Shown: positions 8,138 to 16,597 of the stretch, piece by piece
Layout: every line of letters begins with the position of its first letter
How positions within the stretch are numbered: position 1 is the stretch's first letter
Origin: Corynebacterium diphtheriae
GTDB taxonomy: Bacteria > Actinomycetota > Actinomycetes > Mycobacteriales > Mycobacteriaceae
Length of the DNA stretch: 64,000 bases
Direction: 5' to 3'
NCBI RefSeq assembly: GCF_001457455.1
Contig: NZ_LN831026.1
Coordinates: 2,356,001-2,420,000, forward strand
Made by a program: the position numbers and the translations under genes
The notes under the pieces: model-generated
Told to the model about the DNA's origin: nothing
The model's input: only the letters and a program-made list of their open reading frames with translations
Databases searched by the model: none

Positions 8138-10318
8138 TTATGGGACCGGCAGAACTACGCCTGGCAGAATCTCAATGCCTCCCGGAGCTGGCGCCGGCTC
8201 TGGGGCACTTGGTACTGGCGGTGCACCCGGTGTTCCAGATGCTGCAGGGCTGGTAGCCTCCGCCGAGCTGGTCGAGGTCTCAGTTTGAATCTTTTCAGTG
8301 GTCGCACGAGGAGCAGTTCCGTAGCCATATTTCGCCCAGCCAATATTTTGTGCGGGTTTGAATTGCTCCCAATCTTTACCTGAAAGAGCAGAGTCACTGA
8401 TATCCTTCCATAACTGTGCAGGGAGATTGGAGCCGTACATAGGCCCACCCCACGAATTCAGCAATGGCGAGTTATCGGCGGTACCCGCCCAGACCGCGGT
8501 TGCAAGTTGCGGGGTGGCACCGATCATCCAAGCATCTTTATTAGCGCCGGTATCGCCAAGCTGAGTCGTTCCGGTTTTGCTTGCCGATGGACGCCCACCT
8601 GCAAGACCGTTTCCACCGGACCATGCTGCAATAGGAGCCATCGCATCAAGAACGTTAGTGGCTACTTTCTCGGAAACACGCCGTTCACCTTGGGTACCTT
8701 CATGCTGGTAGAGCAGTTTACCTTCGGCAGTTTCAATCTTTTCTACAAAGTACTCTTGGTGCCAAACACCATAATTGGCCAAAGTGGCCATAGCATGAGC
8801 CATATCCAGCGGACGAGAAAGGTACTGGCCGAGAATGACGCCTTCATAGGGCTGCTGACCATTTTCGGTCAGGGTTTTTTCAATTCCGGGCAAGGAACGA
8901 GCAACACCAAGGGAGTGCGCCATGTCAGCTGTGTCTTGGCTGCCATGTTTCAGATCATCTTGCAGCCGCAGAAAACTGGTGTTGTAGGAATTTTTCAAAG
9001 CTTCTTTAAGAGAGCAAACGCCACAACCTTTATCAACGTTAGTAACAGTGATACCGCCACGAAGTTGGTAAGGATCAGAGCTGTAGTTAGTAGAAGTTGG
9101 AATGCCCTGTTGAACAGCTGCAGCAAGACCAAAGATCTTGAAAGTCGAACCGGTTTGCAGCGGTGCATTGGCAAAGTCGTAGCCGGTGGCATCGTCGCCG
9201 CCGTAGTAGGCACGTACGGCACCGGTCTTAGGGTCCACACTGACGGCGGCGACACGGGTGTTGGATTGCTCGTCGGCCATGTTGCGGTCGACGGCCTCCA
9301 CCATGGACTTCTGGGTGGCGTCGTCGATAGTGGTGGTGATGCGCAGGCCAAGGGTCTGCACATCGGACTCAGTGATACCTAGGGTGGTCAGCTCGTTCAT
9401 GACCTGGTTTTTAATCAGGCCGTTTGCACCTGTGGCTTCGGTGTAAGTCTGGTTCTGAGCAGGGTCAGTGACCTCGGGGAATACAACACCAGCGCGCTCA
9501 TTGGGATCGAGCCAGCCTTCGCCCACCATGCCGTCGAGCACATAGTTCCAACGTTGCTCTGCTTCGACGCGGTTGCTCCATGGGTCCAGCTGGCTGGGGC
9601 GCTGAATTGCGGCGGCCAACATAGCGGACTGTCCTACGTTGAGTTCGGAAGCTGGAACACCAAAGTAGGCATGGGCGGCAGCGTCGATACCGTAGGCATT
9701 GCGGCCAAAGTAAATGGTGTTGAGATATGCACCGAGAACTTCGTCTTTGGACCATTCATTGGCCATCTTGACGGAGTACACCAGTTCCTTTGCTTTACGC
9801 ATGTAGGAGTAGTCATTGCCCACCACCATGTTCTTCACATACTGCTGGGTAATTGTCGAACCACCACCGGCGGAAGCGTCGCCGGTGAGCTGGCCCAAGA
9901 TAGCACGACCAAAGCCAGTAAAGGAGAAACCGGAGTTGGTGTAGAACTCACGGTCTTCGGCTGCGAGGACTGCGTTGCGGGTAACCTCGGGGATCTTGTC
10001 GATAGGCACCTCGGTGCGGTTTCCGTCCGGTGGCACGATACGCGCCAGCTGCGTTTTACCGTCGGAGGCAAAAATCTGTGAAACCTGTTTGGTCACCAGC
10101 TCGCTAGGCTCGGGAACATCGGTCACAATATATGCGACCATGAACGCAAGGAAGGGGGCCAGTAGTACAGCAGCAATACTGCCGCCAATAACTGGCTTAA
10201 CCCACTTCTTTTTCGGGCGACGCGCCTGCGGTGCCCGTGCCGGACGACTTTTCGCGCTACTTTTGGCACTGGCCTTCTTCCGCTTGGGAGATGGCTTGCC
10301 TTTACCTGAATCTGCCAA
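8138..10318 (-). CDS. Class A penicillin-binding protein (transglycosylase/transpeptidase)
   Basis: This 726-residue bifunctional peptidoglycan synthase has a very basic cytoplasmic N-terminus (about 45 residues rich in K, R, P and A) and one membrane anchor. The GT51 domain shows AAEDREFYTNSGF and GGSTITQQYVKN. The transpeptidase domain shows the active-site STFK, an SYN triad and KTGTTQ. A Pro/Ala-rich tail follows, with an LPGVVLPVP end. The only in-frame start near the conserved part is a TTG at 10318, preceded by an AAGGAAG site 11 bases away. In the corynebacterial gene order it corresponds to mrcB/ponA next to malR. Confidence 0.93.
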   Translation of the reverse strand: MADSGKGKPSPKRKKASAKSSAKSRPARAPQARRPKKKWVKPVIGGSIAAVLLAPFLAFMVAYIVTDVPEPSELVTKQVSQIFASDGKTQLARIVPPDGNRTEVPIDKIPEVTRNAVLAAEDREFYTNSGFSFTGFGRAILGQLTGDASAGGGSTITQQYVKNMVVGNDYSYMRKAKELVYSVKMANEWSKDEVLGAYLNTIYFGRNAYGIDAAAHAYFGVPASELNVGQSAMLAAAIQRPSQLDPWSNRVEAEQRWNYVLDGMVGEGWLDPNERAGVVFPEVTDPAQNQTYTEATGANGLIKNQVMNELTTLGITESDVQTLGLRITTTIDDATQKSMVEAVDRNMADEQSNTRVAAVSVDPKTGAVRAYYGGDDATGYDFANAPLQTGSTFKIFGLAAAVQQGIPTSTNYSSDPYQLRGGITVTNVDKGCGVCSLKEALKNSYNTSFLRLQDDLKHGSQDTADMAHSLGVARSLPGIEKTLTENGQQPYEGVILGQYLSRPLDMAHAMATLANYGVWHQEYFVEKIETAEGKLLYQHEGTQGERRVSEKVATNVLDAMAPIAAWSGGNGLAGGRPSASKTGTTQLGDTGANKDAWMIGATPQLATAVWAGTADNSPLLNSWGGPMYGSNLPAQLWKDISDSALSGKDWEQFKPAQNIGWAKYGYGTAPRATTEKIQTETSTSSAEATSPAASGTPGAPPVPSAPEPAPAPGGIEILPGVVLPVP

Positions 10319-10405
10319 CTTTGTTCATGCTTCCTTGATTTGCGGTTGAGCTCAACACCCACACTTTACATACCAAAATAGTCCAGCGGGAGATGCACGC
10401 AGGCG

Positions 10406-10768
10406 TTACTGTGGCATAGCTGTCACCGAATTCAGCAGGTGATTCCATCGACAATCAGGACACACTTCGACCGTGTGCACCGTAAATTCCTTGCCGGATT
10501 GGGCAAAGGTTACAATTTCTTCCATCGTGCGGGCACTGCCGGAAGCTCTACCGAGGCTTTCGCCATAGACCCACAGGACATGGCGTAACTGGTCACTATC
10601 GCAGACTGGGCAGGGTGTTGGGACGCGATTTCCATGGAATTTGGAGGCGGTGACGAGTACGAAGTCGGCGTCGCAAAGCGAATCGCGGCTGAGCATACCT
10701 GCACGAAACTTCTGCAATGTATGCCTACGTGTCCACTGATGAGACACTTCGTTTCGAAATTCCACCAT
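10406..10768 (-). CDS. DUF5318 family protein with paired CxxC motifs
   Basis: The 120-residue protein carries CPVCDSDQ near residue 53 and CPDCRW near residue 105, which suggests a small zinc-ribbon fold. This matches the DUF5318 family found next to PBP genes in mycobacteria and corynebacteria. Its function is unknown. It shares the minus strand with the PBP, 87 bases upstream of it, and is divergent from the MarR gene. Start ATG at 10768. Confidence 0.75.
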   Translation of the reverse strand: MVEFRNEVSHQWTRRHTLQKFRAGMLSRDSLCDADFVLVTASKFHGNRVPTPCPVCDSDQLRHVLWVYGESLGRASGSARTMEEIVTFAQSGKEFTVHTVEVCPDCRWNHLLNSVTAMPQ

Positions 10769-10947
10769 CGCGACATTCTACCCCCTCAACATCAGGCACA
10801 GGGGGTAAGGCGATAAAATCCCCCAATCGCCCGATAATACGCAGCAAAAATACATTTCTTACACGAAACCGTTAGAATTACCTCTATGACGCCGTCACGT
10901 ACGTATCAACTAGCGGAAAAGTCCGCCCCGGATTAACACAGCTGTAT

Positions 10948-11337
10948 GTGTTGTACTTCCGTCTCGCGGCACAATCTGATCTCACTCAACCACAGTTGAC
11001 GATCATGAATCGCCTCAATCTAGAAGGCGCTGCGCGCATCAGCCACATCGCACAGGCCGAAGGCATTCGCATGCCTACCGCCTCAAATGCACTTCATCTG
11101 TTGGAGCAGCGCGGAATCATCGAGCGTATTCGGGATGAGTCCGATCGCCGTGGTGTGAAGGTACAGCTGACTGACTTTGGTCGTGAGGAATTGCAGCGTG
11201 TAAGCAAGGAGCGCACCAATAACCTTGCCAAGATGTTCGCCACATTGCCTGAGGAAAAGCTCGACGATCTGGAGAAAGTCATCGACATTATTAATGTTTT
11301 GGCAGCAGAGTACACTCCCGAAAAACTCGAGGACTAA
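10948..11337 (+). CDS. malR: MarR-family regulator (MalR-like), 5' end apparently frameshifted
   Basis: The frame from the GTG at 10948 codes for 129 residues of a winged-helix MarR regulator: dimer helix VLYFRLAAQSDL, recognition region MPTASNALHLLEQRG, and wing DRRGVKVQLTDFGRE. The first dimerisation helix is missing. A leaderless-type start, ATG at 10886 (7 bases after a TAGAAT -10 box), encodes MTPSRTYQLAEK and then runs out of frame into a TAA at 10934. One extra A in the run at 10917-10920 would restore MTPSRTYQLAEK-VRPGLTQLYV and join the two parts. The GTG at 10948 has no ribosome-binding site. Either the gene is disrupted here or one base is missing from the assembly. C. glutamicum MalR at the same position controls cell-envelope and malate genes. 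Confidence 0.75.
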   Translation: MLYFRLAAQSDLTQPQLTIMNRLNLEGAARISHIAQAEGIRMPTASNALHLLEQRGIIERIRDESDRRGVKVQLTDFGREELQRVSKERTNNLAKMFATLPEEKLDDLEKVIDIINVLAAEYTPEKLED

Positions 11338-11346
11338 TCGGAAACT

Positions 11347-12312
11347 ATGGCGAAGAAGTCCACCGGCTTCGATCATGATCCCGTCCGCGTATTGGTTGCA
11401 TGGAACCCCAGTTCCCATGGTGCTGAGGCCATCGAATGCGCTGCATGGTTAGCACGTACCACAAACGTCACCGTGCAGTGCGTCACAGCTTTTCTACGCC
11501 CGTGGCCGTCGAGCAGCGGCAACAAGCTGGGATCGAAATATAAAAAGTGGTTCAAAAAAGAAGCCTTTGCCTGCGAAGATGCCGTCAAGGCGGCATTTAG
11601 CCGCGCAGAGATCCCCACTGCCATGTGGGCGGACACCGTTTCCGTGTTCTGCGACGGTACCAATGAGGCAGCGTTGCTTTCCGAGGCCGCACATAAATTC
11701 GGTGCCGACATCGTCTTGCTCGGCTCGGAGGCCGCCGCCCCCAAGGGGCGCTTTCTAGCTGGGTCCACTGCCGACGCTCTCTTACACTCTTCCCCACAAC
11801 CGCTAGGACTTACGCCGCGCAAACCAAAGCTGTCTAAACGCGGGGTGACACGGGTGAACTTCGCCTACACCGGCGACGCAACCGATAACACCTCCTTGAT
11901 TCGCACGGCGCGTCTTGCTGCTGCTTGGGATGTGCCACTTCGTGTTCTTGCCCTATCCCCAGAAGGTTTTGGTGTTCCGCCGATTTCCGACACCCTTGAG
12001 CTGCCGGAGGATCTGGCTCTCGAGTGGCGCGAGAACACGTTCGCTGTTTTGGATCGCTCCCGCGACACCGTCCACAAGGCACACCCAGACGTGATCGTCG
12101 AAACGGAAATTGGTTCCGGAAATGGCTGGTCAGGGGCCATTGAGTCGTTGAAATGGAAAAAGGGCGACCTGCTTTGCTTCGGCTCTACCCCGCTGGGCGC
12201 TTTCGAACGAGTCTTCATCGGCTCCCAGGCCACCGAGATCCTCCCCTACGTCAGCGTGCCCGTGCTGATGATCCCCGCAACCACTAAGGTGGACAAAAAA
12301 TCCAAGAAGTAG
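11347..12312 (+). CDS. Universal stress protein with two Usp domains
   Basis: Of the 321 residues, the first half starts VRVLVAWNPSSHGAEAIE and contains ADIVLLGSEAAAPKGRFLAG. The second half repeats the layout from VNFAYTGDATDNTSLI to GDLLCFGSTPLGAFERVFIG followed by SVPVLMIP. Such tandem Usp proteins bind ATP or other nucleotides and act in stress or dormancy. It starts 9 bases after the MarR gene and ends 11 bases before the SDR gene, so the three are probably one operon. This adjacency supports the identification of the MarR gene as malR-like. Confidence 0.85.
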   Translation: MAKKSTGFDHDPVRVLVAWNPSSHGAEAIECAAWLARTTNVTVQCVTAFLRPWPSSSGNKLGSKYKKWFKKEAFACEDAVKAAFSRAEIPTAMWADTVSVFCDGTNEAALLSEAAHKFGADIVLLGSEAAAPKGRFLAGSTADALLHSSPQPLGLTPRKPKLSKRGVTRVNFAYTGDATDNTSLIRTARLAAAWDVPLRVLALSPEGFGVPPISDTLELPEDLALEWRENTFAVLDRSRDTVHKAHPDVIVETEIGSGNGWSGAIESLKWKKGDLLCFGSTPLGAFERVFIGSQATEILPYVSVPVLMIPATTKVDKKSKK

Positions 12313-12323
12313 AAGGGGAGCAC

Positions 12324-12995
12324 ATGGATCGCGTTGCAGTTGTCACTGGTGGAAGCAGGGGCGTGGGCCTCAGCGTGGTTCGCACCCTCCTCGAGGCTGG
12401 TTGGCACGTGCATGCCCACTATCGCACCCAGCCCGCCGACATCACCCACGATCGACTCACGTGGTGGCAGGCAGACTTCACTCAGGGCCTTCCCACGGCA
12501 CAGGCGAGTGGTTTTCCACAACTTCCGCGTATCGACGCCCTCATCCACTGCGCCGGCGTGGCCACTCTCGGCTCCTGCGCCAGTGTGGAGCGTGACGAAT
12601 GGGAGCGCCACATGTCCGTTAACCTTCATAGCCCAGTGCAGCTGACCCGTCAGCTTCTCCCCCAACTTCGGGCAAACCACGCTCACGTGGTGTACATCAA
12701 TTCTGGTGCCGGTAAGCGAGCTAACCCACAGTGGGGAGCTTATGCGGCAAGCAAATTCGCCGCCCGCGTATGGTGCGATGCGCTGCGCCAAGAAGAGCCA
12801 GAGATCACCGTGACCTCGATCTTCCCAGGCCGGATCGCCACTGACATGCAAAAAGCCATCGTTGAGTACGAAGGCAATAGCTACAACCCTAAGAACTTCA
12901 TTGCTCCCACCACTGTGGCTCACAGTGTTCTCCACAGCCTCAGCGTTGGTTCCGATGCCATCATCCCGGAGATTGTCATCCGACCGCGGATGTAA
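12324..12995 (+). CDS. Short-chain dehydrogenase/reductase
   Basis: The 223-residue Rossmann-fold oxidoreductase shows the cofactor motif TGGSRGVG at residues 9-16, HCAGVA as the NAG-type motif, YINSGAG for the catalytic serine, and the active site YAASK. It is slightly short for the family but has all catalytic elements. The substrate is unknown. An AAGGGGAG site precedes the ATG. Confidence 0.88.
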   Translation: MDRVAVVTGGSRGVGLSVVRTLLEAGWHVHAHYRTQPADITHDRLTWWQADFTQGLPTAQASGFPQLPRIDALIHCAGVATLGSCASVERDEWERHMSVNLHSPVQLTRQLLPQLRANHAHVVYINSGAGKRANPQWGAYAASKFAARVWCDALRQEEPEITVTSIFPGRIATDMQKAIVEYEGNSYNPKNFIAPTTVAHSVLHSLSVGSDAIIPEIVIRPRM

Positions 12996-13006
12996 AATCA
13001 GTCACT

Positions 13007-13480
13007 ATGCCCAAACATTTGGAGCACCCAGAAAACGACCTCCGCTCGGATGCTGACTCAGCGAACAGGTTGCGCCCGCTCCCGCAATCCTTCGATGACC
13101 TAGCCGATTATCCCGATCCGCTCGTCCAAGCCAAACGCAACCGCCAATCCACTAAGCAAGCCATCGCTTGGGCATTCGGCGTTCCTGTTGTTACCGGCAT
13201 TGTCGCTTTCCTTCTCGCCATTGTCTCCCGCTCTATCGGCGGACCCCTATGCGAAAGTGGCGACGCCACCTGGATTTGCAGCCGCTCAGCAGAAATCTGG
13301 TGGCCCCTGCTCACCAGCATTGTCCCCCTTGCCGGCGCAGTACTCTGCGGTGTGATCATGTGGCGAAAATACGTCACCTACACCCGCTGGCGGCCGTGGA
13401 TGGGAACCTTCTGGACGCTTATCCCGTGGATGATGCTTTGGATGGTTACTGTATTCCAGATGTCGATCGTAGGACACTAA
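13007..13480 (+). CDS. Conserved membrane protein of unknown function
   Basis: The 157-residue protein has a hydrophilic N-terminus of about 45 residues. Three membrane segments follow (about 52-72, 97-120 and 135-152), with a CESGDATWICS loop between the first two that could hold a disulfide. No SD is visible. TAAAAT lies 9 bases before the ATG, which suggests a leaderless transcript or simple read-through from the SDR gene. I recognise no family. Confidence 0.7.
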   Translation: MPKHLEHPENDLRSDADSANRLRPLPQSFDDLADYPDPLVQAKRNRQSTKQAIAWAFGVPVVTGIVAFLLAIVSRSIGGPLCESGDATWICSRSAEIWWPLLTSIVPLAGAVLCGVIMWRKYVTYTRWRPWMGTFWTLIPWMMLWMVTVFQMSIVGH

Positions 13481-13495
13481 CCACAACCAAGCGGT

Positions 13496-13610
13496 GAACT
13501 TAACACCCGACATAACACATGTGGGAAGTAGGTGTTATGTTGGGTGTTAAGTTATTTCCGCAGCTAGAAGACCACTTTTAGACTGGGGTGTTATGTTGGG
13601 TGTTATGTTC
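13496..13610. repeat. 115-bp repeat, copy 1 (right-hand partner at 13978)
   Basis: A near-perfect direct repeat of 13978-14092. The first 56 bases hold an inverted repeat with 20-base arms (13499-13518, 13532-13551) built on CTTAACACCC..CATAACAC. Two further GTGTTATG half-sites follow at the end. It flanks the AlbA_2 gene remnant. Confidence 0.85.
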
Positions 13611-13642
13611 GACGAAGCCGATACCGCTGGATCGGCGTGCGA

Positions 13643-13977
13643 CTAAAACCGCAAACTTCCCCGTTCTGTAATAAAACAAGGTTTTTCTCGCGGCAGTAGC
13701 TCTTCAACCTCGGCAACCACGACTGAAGAATCTTCAAATTCCACAATTTCAATAGTTGGCCTTACCGGAGGGGTAAGTTGACCACAAAACGAGACTAACT
13801 TGTCATGTGCCTTAGCTGCATCAAAATCCGGCACAGGAAGAAACCCTACTTCCTCAGAAATACCTACGATAATTATCCCGCCCGAGGTATTAGCAAAAGC
13901 ACTCAAAGACTCAACGACCGATTTACCTACGCCGCTTTTTACTTCCACAGATTGACGATCAGTGCCGACCTCCCATA
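13643..13977 (-). pseudogene. AlbA_2 (Schlafen-type) domain remnant
   Basis: The frame reads [16 protein letters not shown], then [19 protein letters not shown] and [13 protein letters not shown] before a stop. This is the start and middle of an AlbA_2 domain. Full AlbA_2-ATPase proteins, such as the two at 26-29.5 kb, are about 570 residues; only about 110 are left. Upstream the frame stays open as far as the 115-bp repeat, which has replaced the natural start. The helicase/ATPase and winged-helix parts are gone. It is most likely a relic left by recombination between the flanking repeats. Confidence 0.7.
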
Positions 13978-14092
13978 GAACTTAACACCCAACATAACAC
14001 ATGTGGGAAGTAGGTGTTATGTTGGGTGTTAAGTTATTTCCGCAGCTAGAAGGCCACTTTTAGACTGGGGTGTTAAGTAGGGTGTTATGTTC
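13978..14092. repeat. 115-bp repeat, copy 2
   Basis: In this copy the 20-base arms are perfectly complementary (13981-14000 and 14014-14033), with a 13-base spacer. It differs from copy 1 at only a few positions. It sits between the AlbA_2 remnant and the trhO stop. Confidence 0.85.
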
Positions 14093-14119
14093 CCACACAC
14101 CCCACAGGGTTGTGGGAAG

Positions 14120-15058
14120 CTACACCGCTGCCGCAGCAGCTGCCTCGGCGGCTACTTCTTTGCAGTGTTCCCGCCCACAGTTACGAGTTGCTGGGTTTTC
14201 GTAGCAATCTGGGCACATGAGAACGAGCTCACGGCACTCATCCTCATTGATGCAATGCTCGAACTTGTTGGTTGGGGCGCCACACTGCACACAGTGTCCC
14301 AGCTGGATAAAGCCTGGGTCTTGCACGCCATTGCCAAATTCCATGTGCATGCGGCGATCGAATACGTACAGCGAGCCCTCCCACAGGCCGTCGTTTCCGT
14401 ACTTTTCGCCGTAGCGAACAATGCCACCATCGATTTGGTAGATCTCTTTGAAGCCGCGGTTCTTCATCAGGGAGGAAAGGATCTCGCAGCGAATACCGCC
14501 AGTGCAGTAGGAAACAACTGGTTTGTCTTTCATCCAGTCATATTTGCCAGACTCAAGCTCACGGATGAAATCATGTGTGGTGCGCACATCGGGCACCACA
14601 GCATTTTTGAACTTACCGATCTGAGCTTCCATGGCGTTGCGACCATCAAAGAAGACAACGTCGTCGCCACGCTCTTCGACGAGCTTGTTCACTTCCTCGG
14701 GCTTCAAGTGAACGCCACCACCGATCACGCCCTTCTCGTCCACCTTCAACTCGCCCGGCGCGCCAAAAGCCACGATCTCATAGCGCACCTTCACGCTCAG
14801 CTTCGGGAAGTCCTCCGCGCCACCATCGGACCACTTGAATTCGGTGCCGCGGAAACCTGGGTACTCCCGCATCTTGCGCACATACCGCTTGCAGGCATCC
14901 ATGTCGCCGCCGACGGTTCCATTAATACCGTGTTCCGAAATAAGGATACGACCTTTAAGACCTAGCAGTTCGCACATATCGCGCTGCCACAACATCATCG
15001 CTTTCGGATCGGCAATGGGTGTGAACTTGTAATATAGAAGGATTTTGCTCTGAGCCAC
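14120..15058 (-). CDS. trhO: tRNA uridine-34 hydroxylase, rhodanese domain
   Basis: The 312-residue protein matches the YceA/TrhO family. An N-terminal acylphosphatase-like domain begins [14 protein letters not shown]. The rhodanese domain has the active-site loop CTGGIRCE, and a C-terminal zinc-binding cluster (CVQCGAP, CPDCYEN, CGREHC) follows. The enzyme hydroxylates U34 of certain tRNAs using O2 on the way to 5-methoxy/oxyacetic uridine. It starts at GTG 15058. A poly-alanine tail ends the protein. Confidence 0.9.
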   Translation of the reverse strand: MAQSKILLYYKFTPIADPKAMMLWQRDMCELLGLKGRILISEHGINGTVGGDMDACKRYVRKMREYPGFRGTEFKWSDGGAEDFPKLSVKVRYEIVAFGAPGELKVDEKGVIGGGVHLKPEEVNKLVEERGDDVVFFDGRNAMEAQIGKFKNAVVPDVRTTHDFIRELESGKYDWMKDKPVVSYCTGGIRCEILSSLMKNRGFKEIYQIDGGIVRYGEKYGNDGLWEGSLYVFDRRMHMEFGNGVQDPGFIQLGHCVQCGAPTNKFEHCINEDECRELVLMCPDCYENPATRNCGREHCKEVAAEAAAAAAV

Positions 15059-15187
15059 GCCTAGTATGCTACCCCGCTACACCTGCTAGTTGAAACCCAC
15101 GTGACCTGCGATCACAGGGGTTTAACAGCTTTTTACGTGGCTTTAGCGAACAAAAGGGTTTAAAGTTTGGTAAGTCTGATACTTTTA

Positions 15188-15232
15188 GCGACCACCCCGC
15201 ACCCCACACAATGTGCGGAGGGTCGCCTTTTT
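15188..15232 (+). terminator. Terminator-like hairpin just upstream of dedA
   Basis: The stem GCGACC..CCGCA / TGCGG..GGTCGC is followed by CTTTTT. It ends 12 bases before the dedA GTG, with no gene on the plus strand upstream for more than 1.5 kb. It could be an attenuator in the dedA leader. Confidence 0.6.
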
Positions 15233-15244
15233 GAGAGGTTCCTC

Positions 15245-15883
15245 GTGACCGATTTCCTGCACATGCTGCACGACACCCAAGGTTTGCTCACCAGTGTTGG
15301 GCTCGTTGGCCTTGGCCTGATCGTCTTCGCTGAGACCGGCATCCTGATTGGATTCTTCCTGCCGGGAGATTCCCTACTATTTATGGCGGGCATGCTCGCC
15401 GCCGCTGAAAACCCCATCGCCCCATTGTGGCTGGTATGCCTCACCGTGGGCATTTGCGCCTTTGTGGGCAACGAGGTGGGCTACTTCTTGGGCAAAAAAG
15501 TAGGCCCTGCCATTATTAACAGCTGGGCGGGCCGCAAGATCGGTATTGAGCGAGTTCGCGCCGCCGAGGAATTCTTTGTTAAACACGGCGCATCGGCAGT
15601 ATTCTTGGGGCGCTTTATCCCAATCGTGCGCACCCTCGTCCCGGTGCTCGCAGGCATGAACAGCATGAACTACCGCAAGTTCTCCATCTATAACTTGGTG
15701 GGCGCTTTGGTCTGGGGCATGGGCGTGCCGGTTCTGGGCTATCTGCTTGGTGGTATCCCCTTCGTGCGCGACAACATCGAGGCAATTCTGATCGGTGTGA
15801 TCGTGGTGTCGGTTCTGCCGGTGGCGCTGCAGTTTGTAAAGAAGCAAAAGCCAGTACGCACTGTGGAGCAGGGAGAGCTTTAA
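15245..15883 (+). CDS. DedA/VTT-family membrane protein
   Basis: Counted from the GTG at 15245 (AGAGG site), the protein is 212 residues. The family pattern is clear: ETGILIGFFLPGDSLLF in the first re-entrant region, FVGNEVGYFLGKKVG, then the conserved FLGRFIPIVRTLVPVLAG and a final hydrophobic helix. DedA proteins act as lipid flippases, or maintain membrane potential and undecaprenyl-phosphate recycling. The frame stays open upstream to a TTG at 15167, but that part would run through the hairpin and lacks family features. Confidence 0.9.
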   Translation: MTDFLHMLHDTQGLLTSVGLVGLGLIVFAETGILIGFFLPGDSLLFMAGMLAAAENPIAPLWLVCLTVGICAFVGNEVGYFLGKKVGPAIINSWAGRKIGIERVRAAEEFFVKHGASAVFLGRFIPIVRTLVPVLAGMNSMNYRKFSIYNLVGALVWGMGVPVLGYLLGGIPFVRDNIEAILIGVIVVSVLPVALQFVKKQKPVRTVEQGEL

Positions 15884-15915
15884 TACCGACGAATACCTAC
15901 TGTTGACGCATCACT

Positions 15916-16007
15916 GTGAGTAGTTCGTGCCAAAACTTTTTCACCTCCACAGCGTTTCCGCAGGTCGGAGATATTAGAAAAGGTTTAATTTGGCACGAAC
16001 TACTCAC
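15916..16007. repeat. 92-bp palindromic element (inverted partner at 22197)
   Basis: Arms of about 18 bases, GTGAGTAGTTCGTGCCAAA and its complement, enclose the core CAGGTCGGAGATAT. It occupies the gap between the converging dedA and dps genes, where it could end transcription from both sides. It has no ORF and its MITE-like form suggests spread by transposition. Confidence 0.8.
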
Positions 16008-16018
16008 TTGGCGCTTTA

Positions 16019-16510
16019 TTAGAGGTTGCCATTATGGTCGACAATGTGCTCGCGGATAAACCACTGGAATTTCTCTAGTTCGGCTGCTTGTCCGATGTAA
16101 ATGTCCTCCGTGACGGAGTCGAGGTCGCCAGCGTTGGCCATGGATTCACGCACACCTTCTAGCACCTTGGTGTACACCTTGTTGAGTTCCTTGAGGTGAT
16201 CCTCGGTGGAGCCGGAGTTGACGTTGTACTCCAGTGGGGTGCGGTTTTCTACGTGGCCGACTGGGGTGCCGATTGGGGTGCCGCCGAGGGTGGCGATGCG
16301 TTCTGCTACTTCGTCGGCGTATCCGCGAACGAGATCAACTTGGGGGTCGATCATTTCGTGGACGGCGATAAAGTTGCGACCGTGCACGTTCCAGTGGGCG
16401 TGCTTCAAGATGAGGTGAAGGTCGTTGTAATCGGTAAGACGCTCTTGCAGGTGGTCGATGAGCTGCTTGGCGTCTGCTTCTTTGATTCCTGGGACTGTAA
16501 AGTTCTTCAT
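16019..16510 (-). CDS. dps: Dps-family DNA-protection ferritin
   Basis: The 163-residue protein carries the Dps ferroxidase residues in HAHWNVHGRNFIAVHEMID and DEVAERIATLGG. It would form a 12-subunit shell that stores iron, consumes H2O2 and may bind DNA in stationary phase or oxidative stress. It converges on dedA across a palindromic element. Confidence 0.93.
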   Translation of the reverse strand: MKNFTVPGIKEADAKQLIDHLQERLTDYNDLHLILKHAHWNVHGRNFIAVHEMIDPQVDLVRGYADEVAERIATLGGTPIGTPVGHVENRTPLEYNVNSGSTEDHLKELNKVYTKVLEGVRESMANAGDLDSVTEDIYIGQAAELEKFQWFIREHIVDHNGNL

Positions 16511-16597
16511 GCCCCCTATGATACGCCAATCCTTTAATTGTGCAACTATTGTTCACAATTACCTATTTATTCTTGGGGTGGCCTATCCTTAACAACC

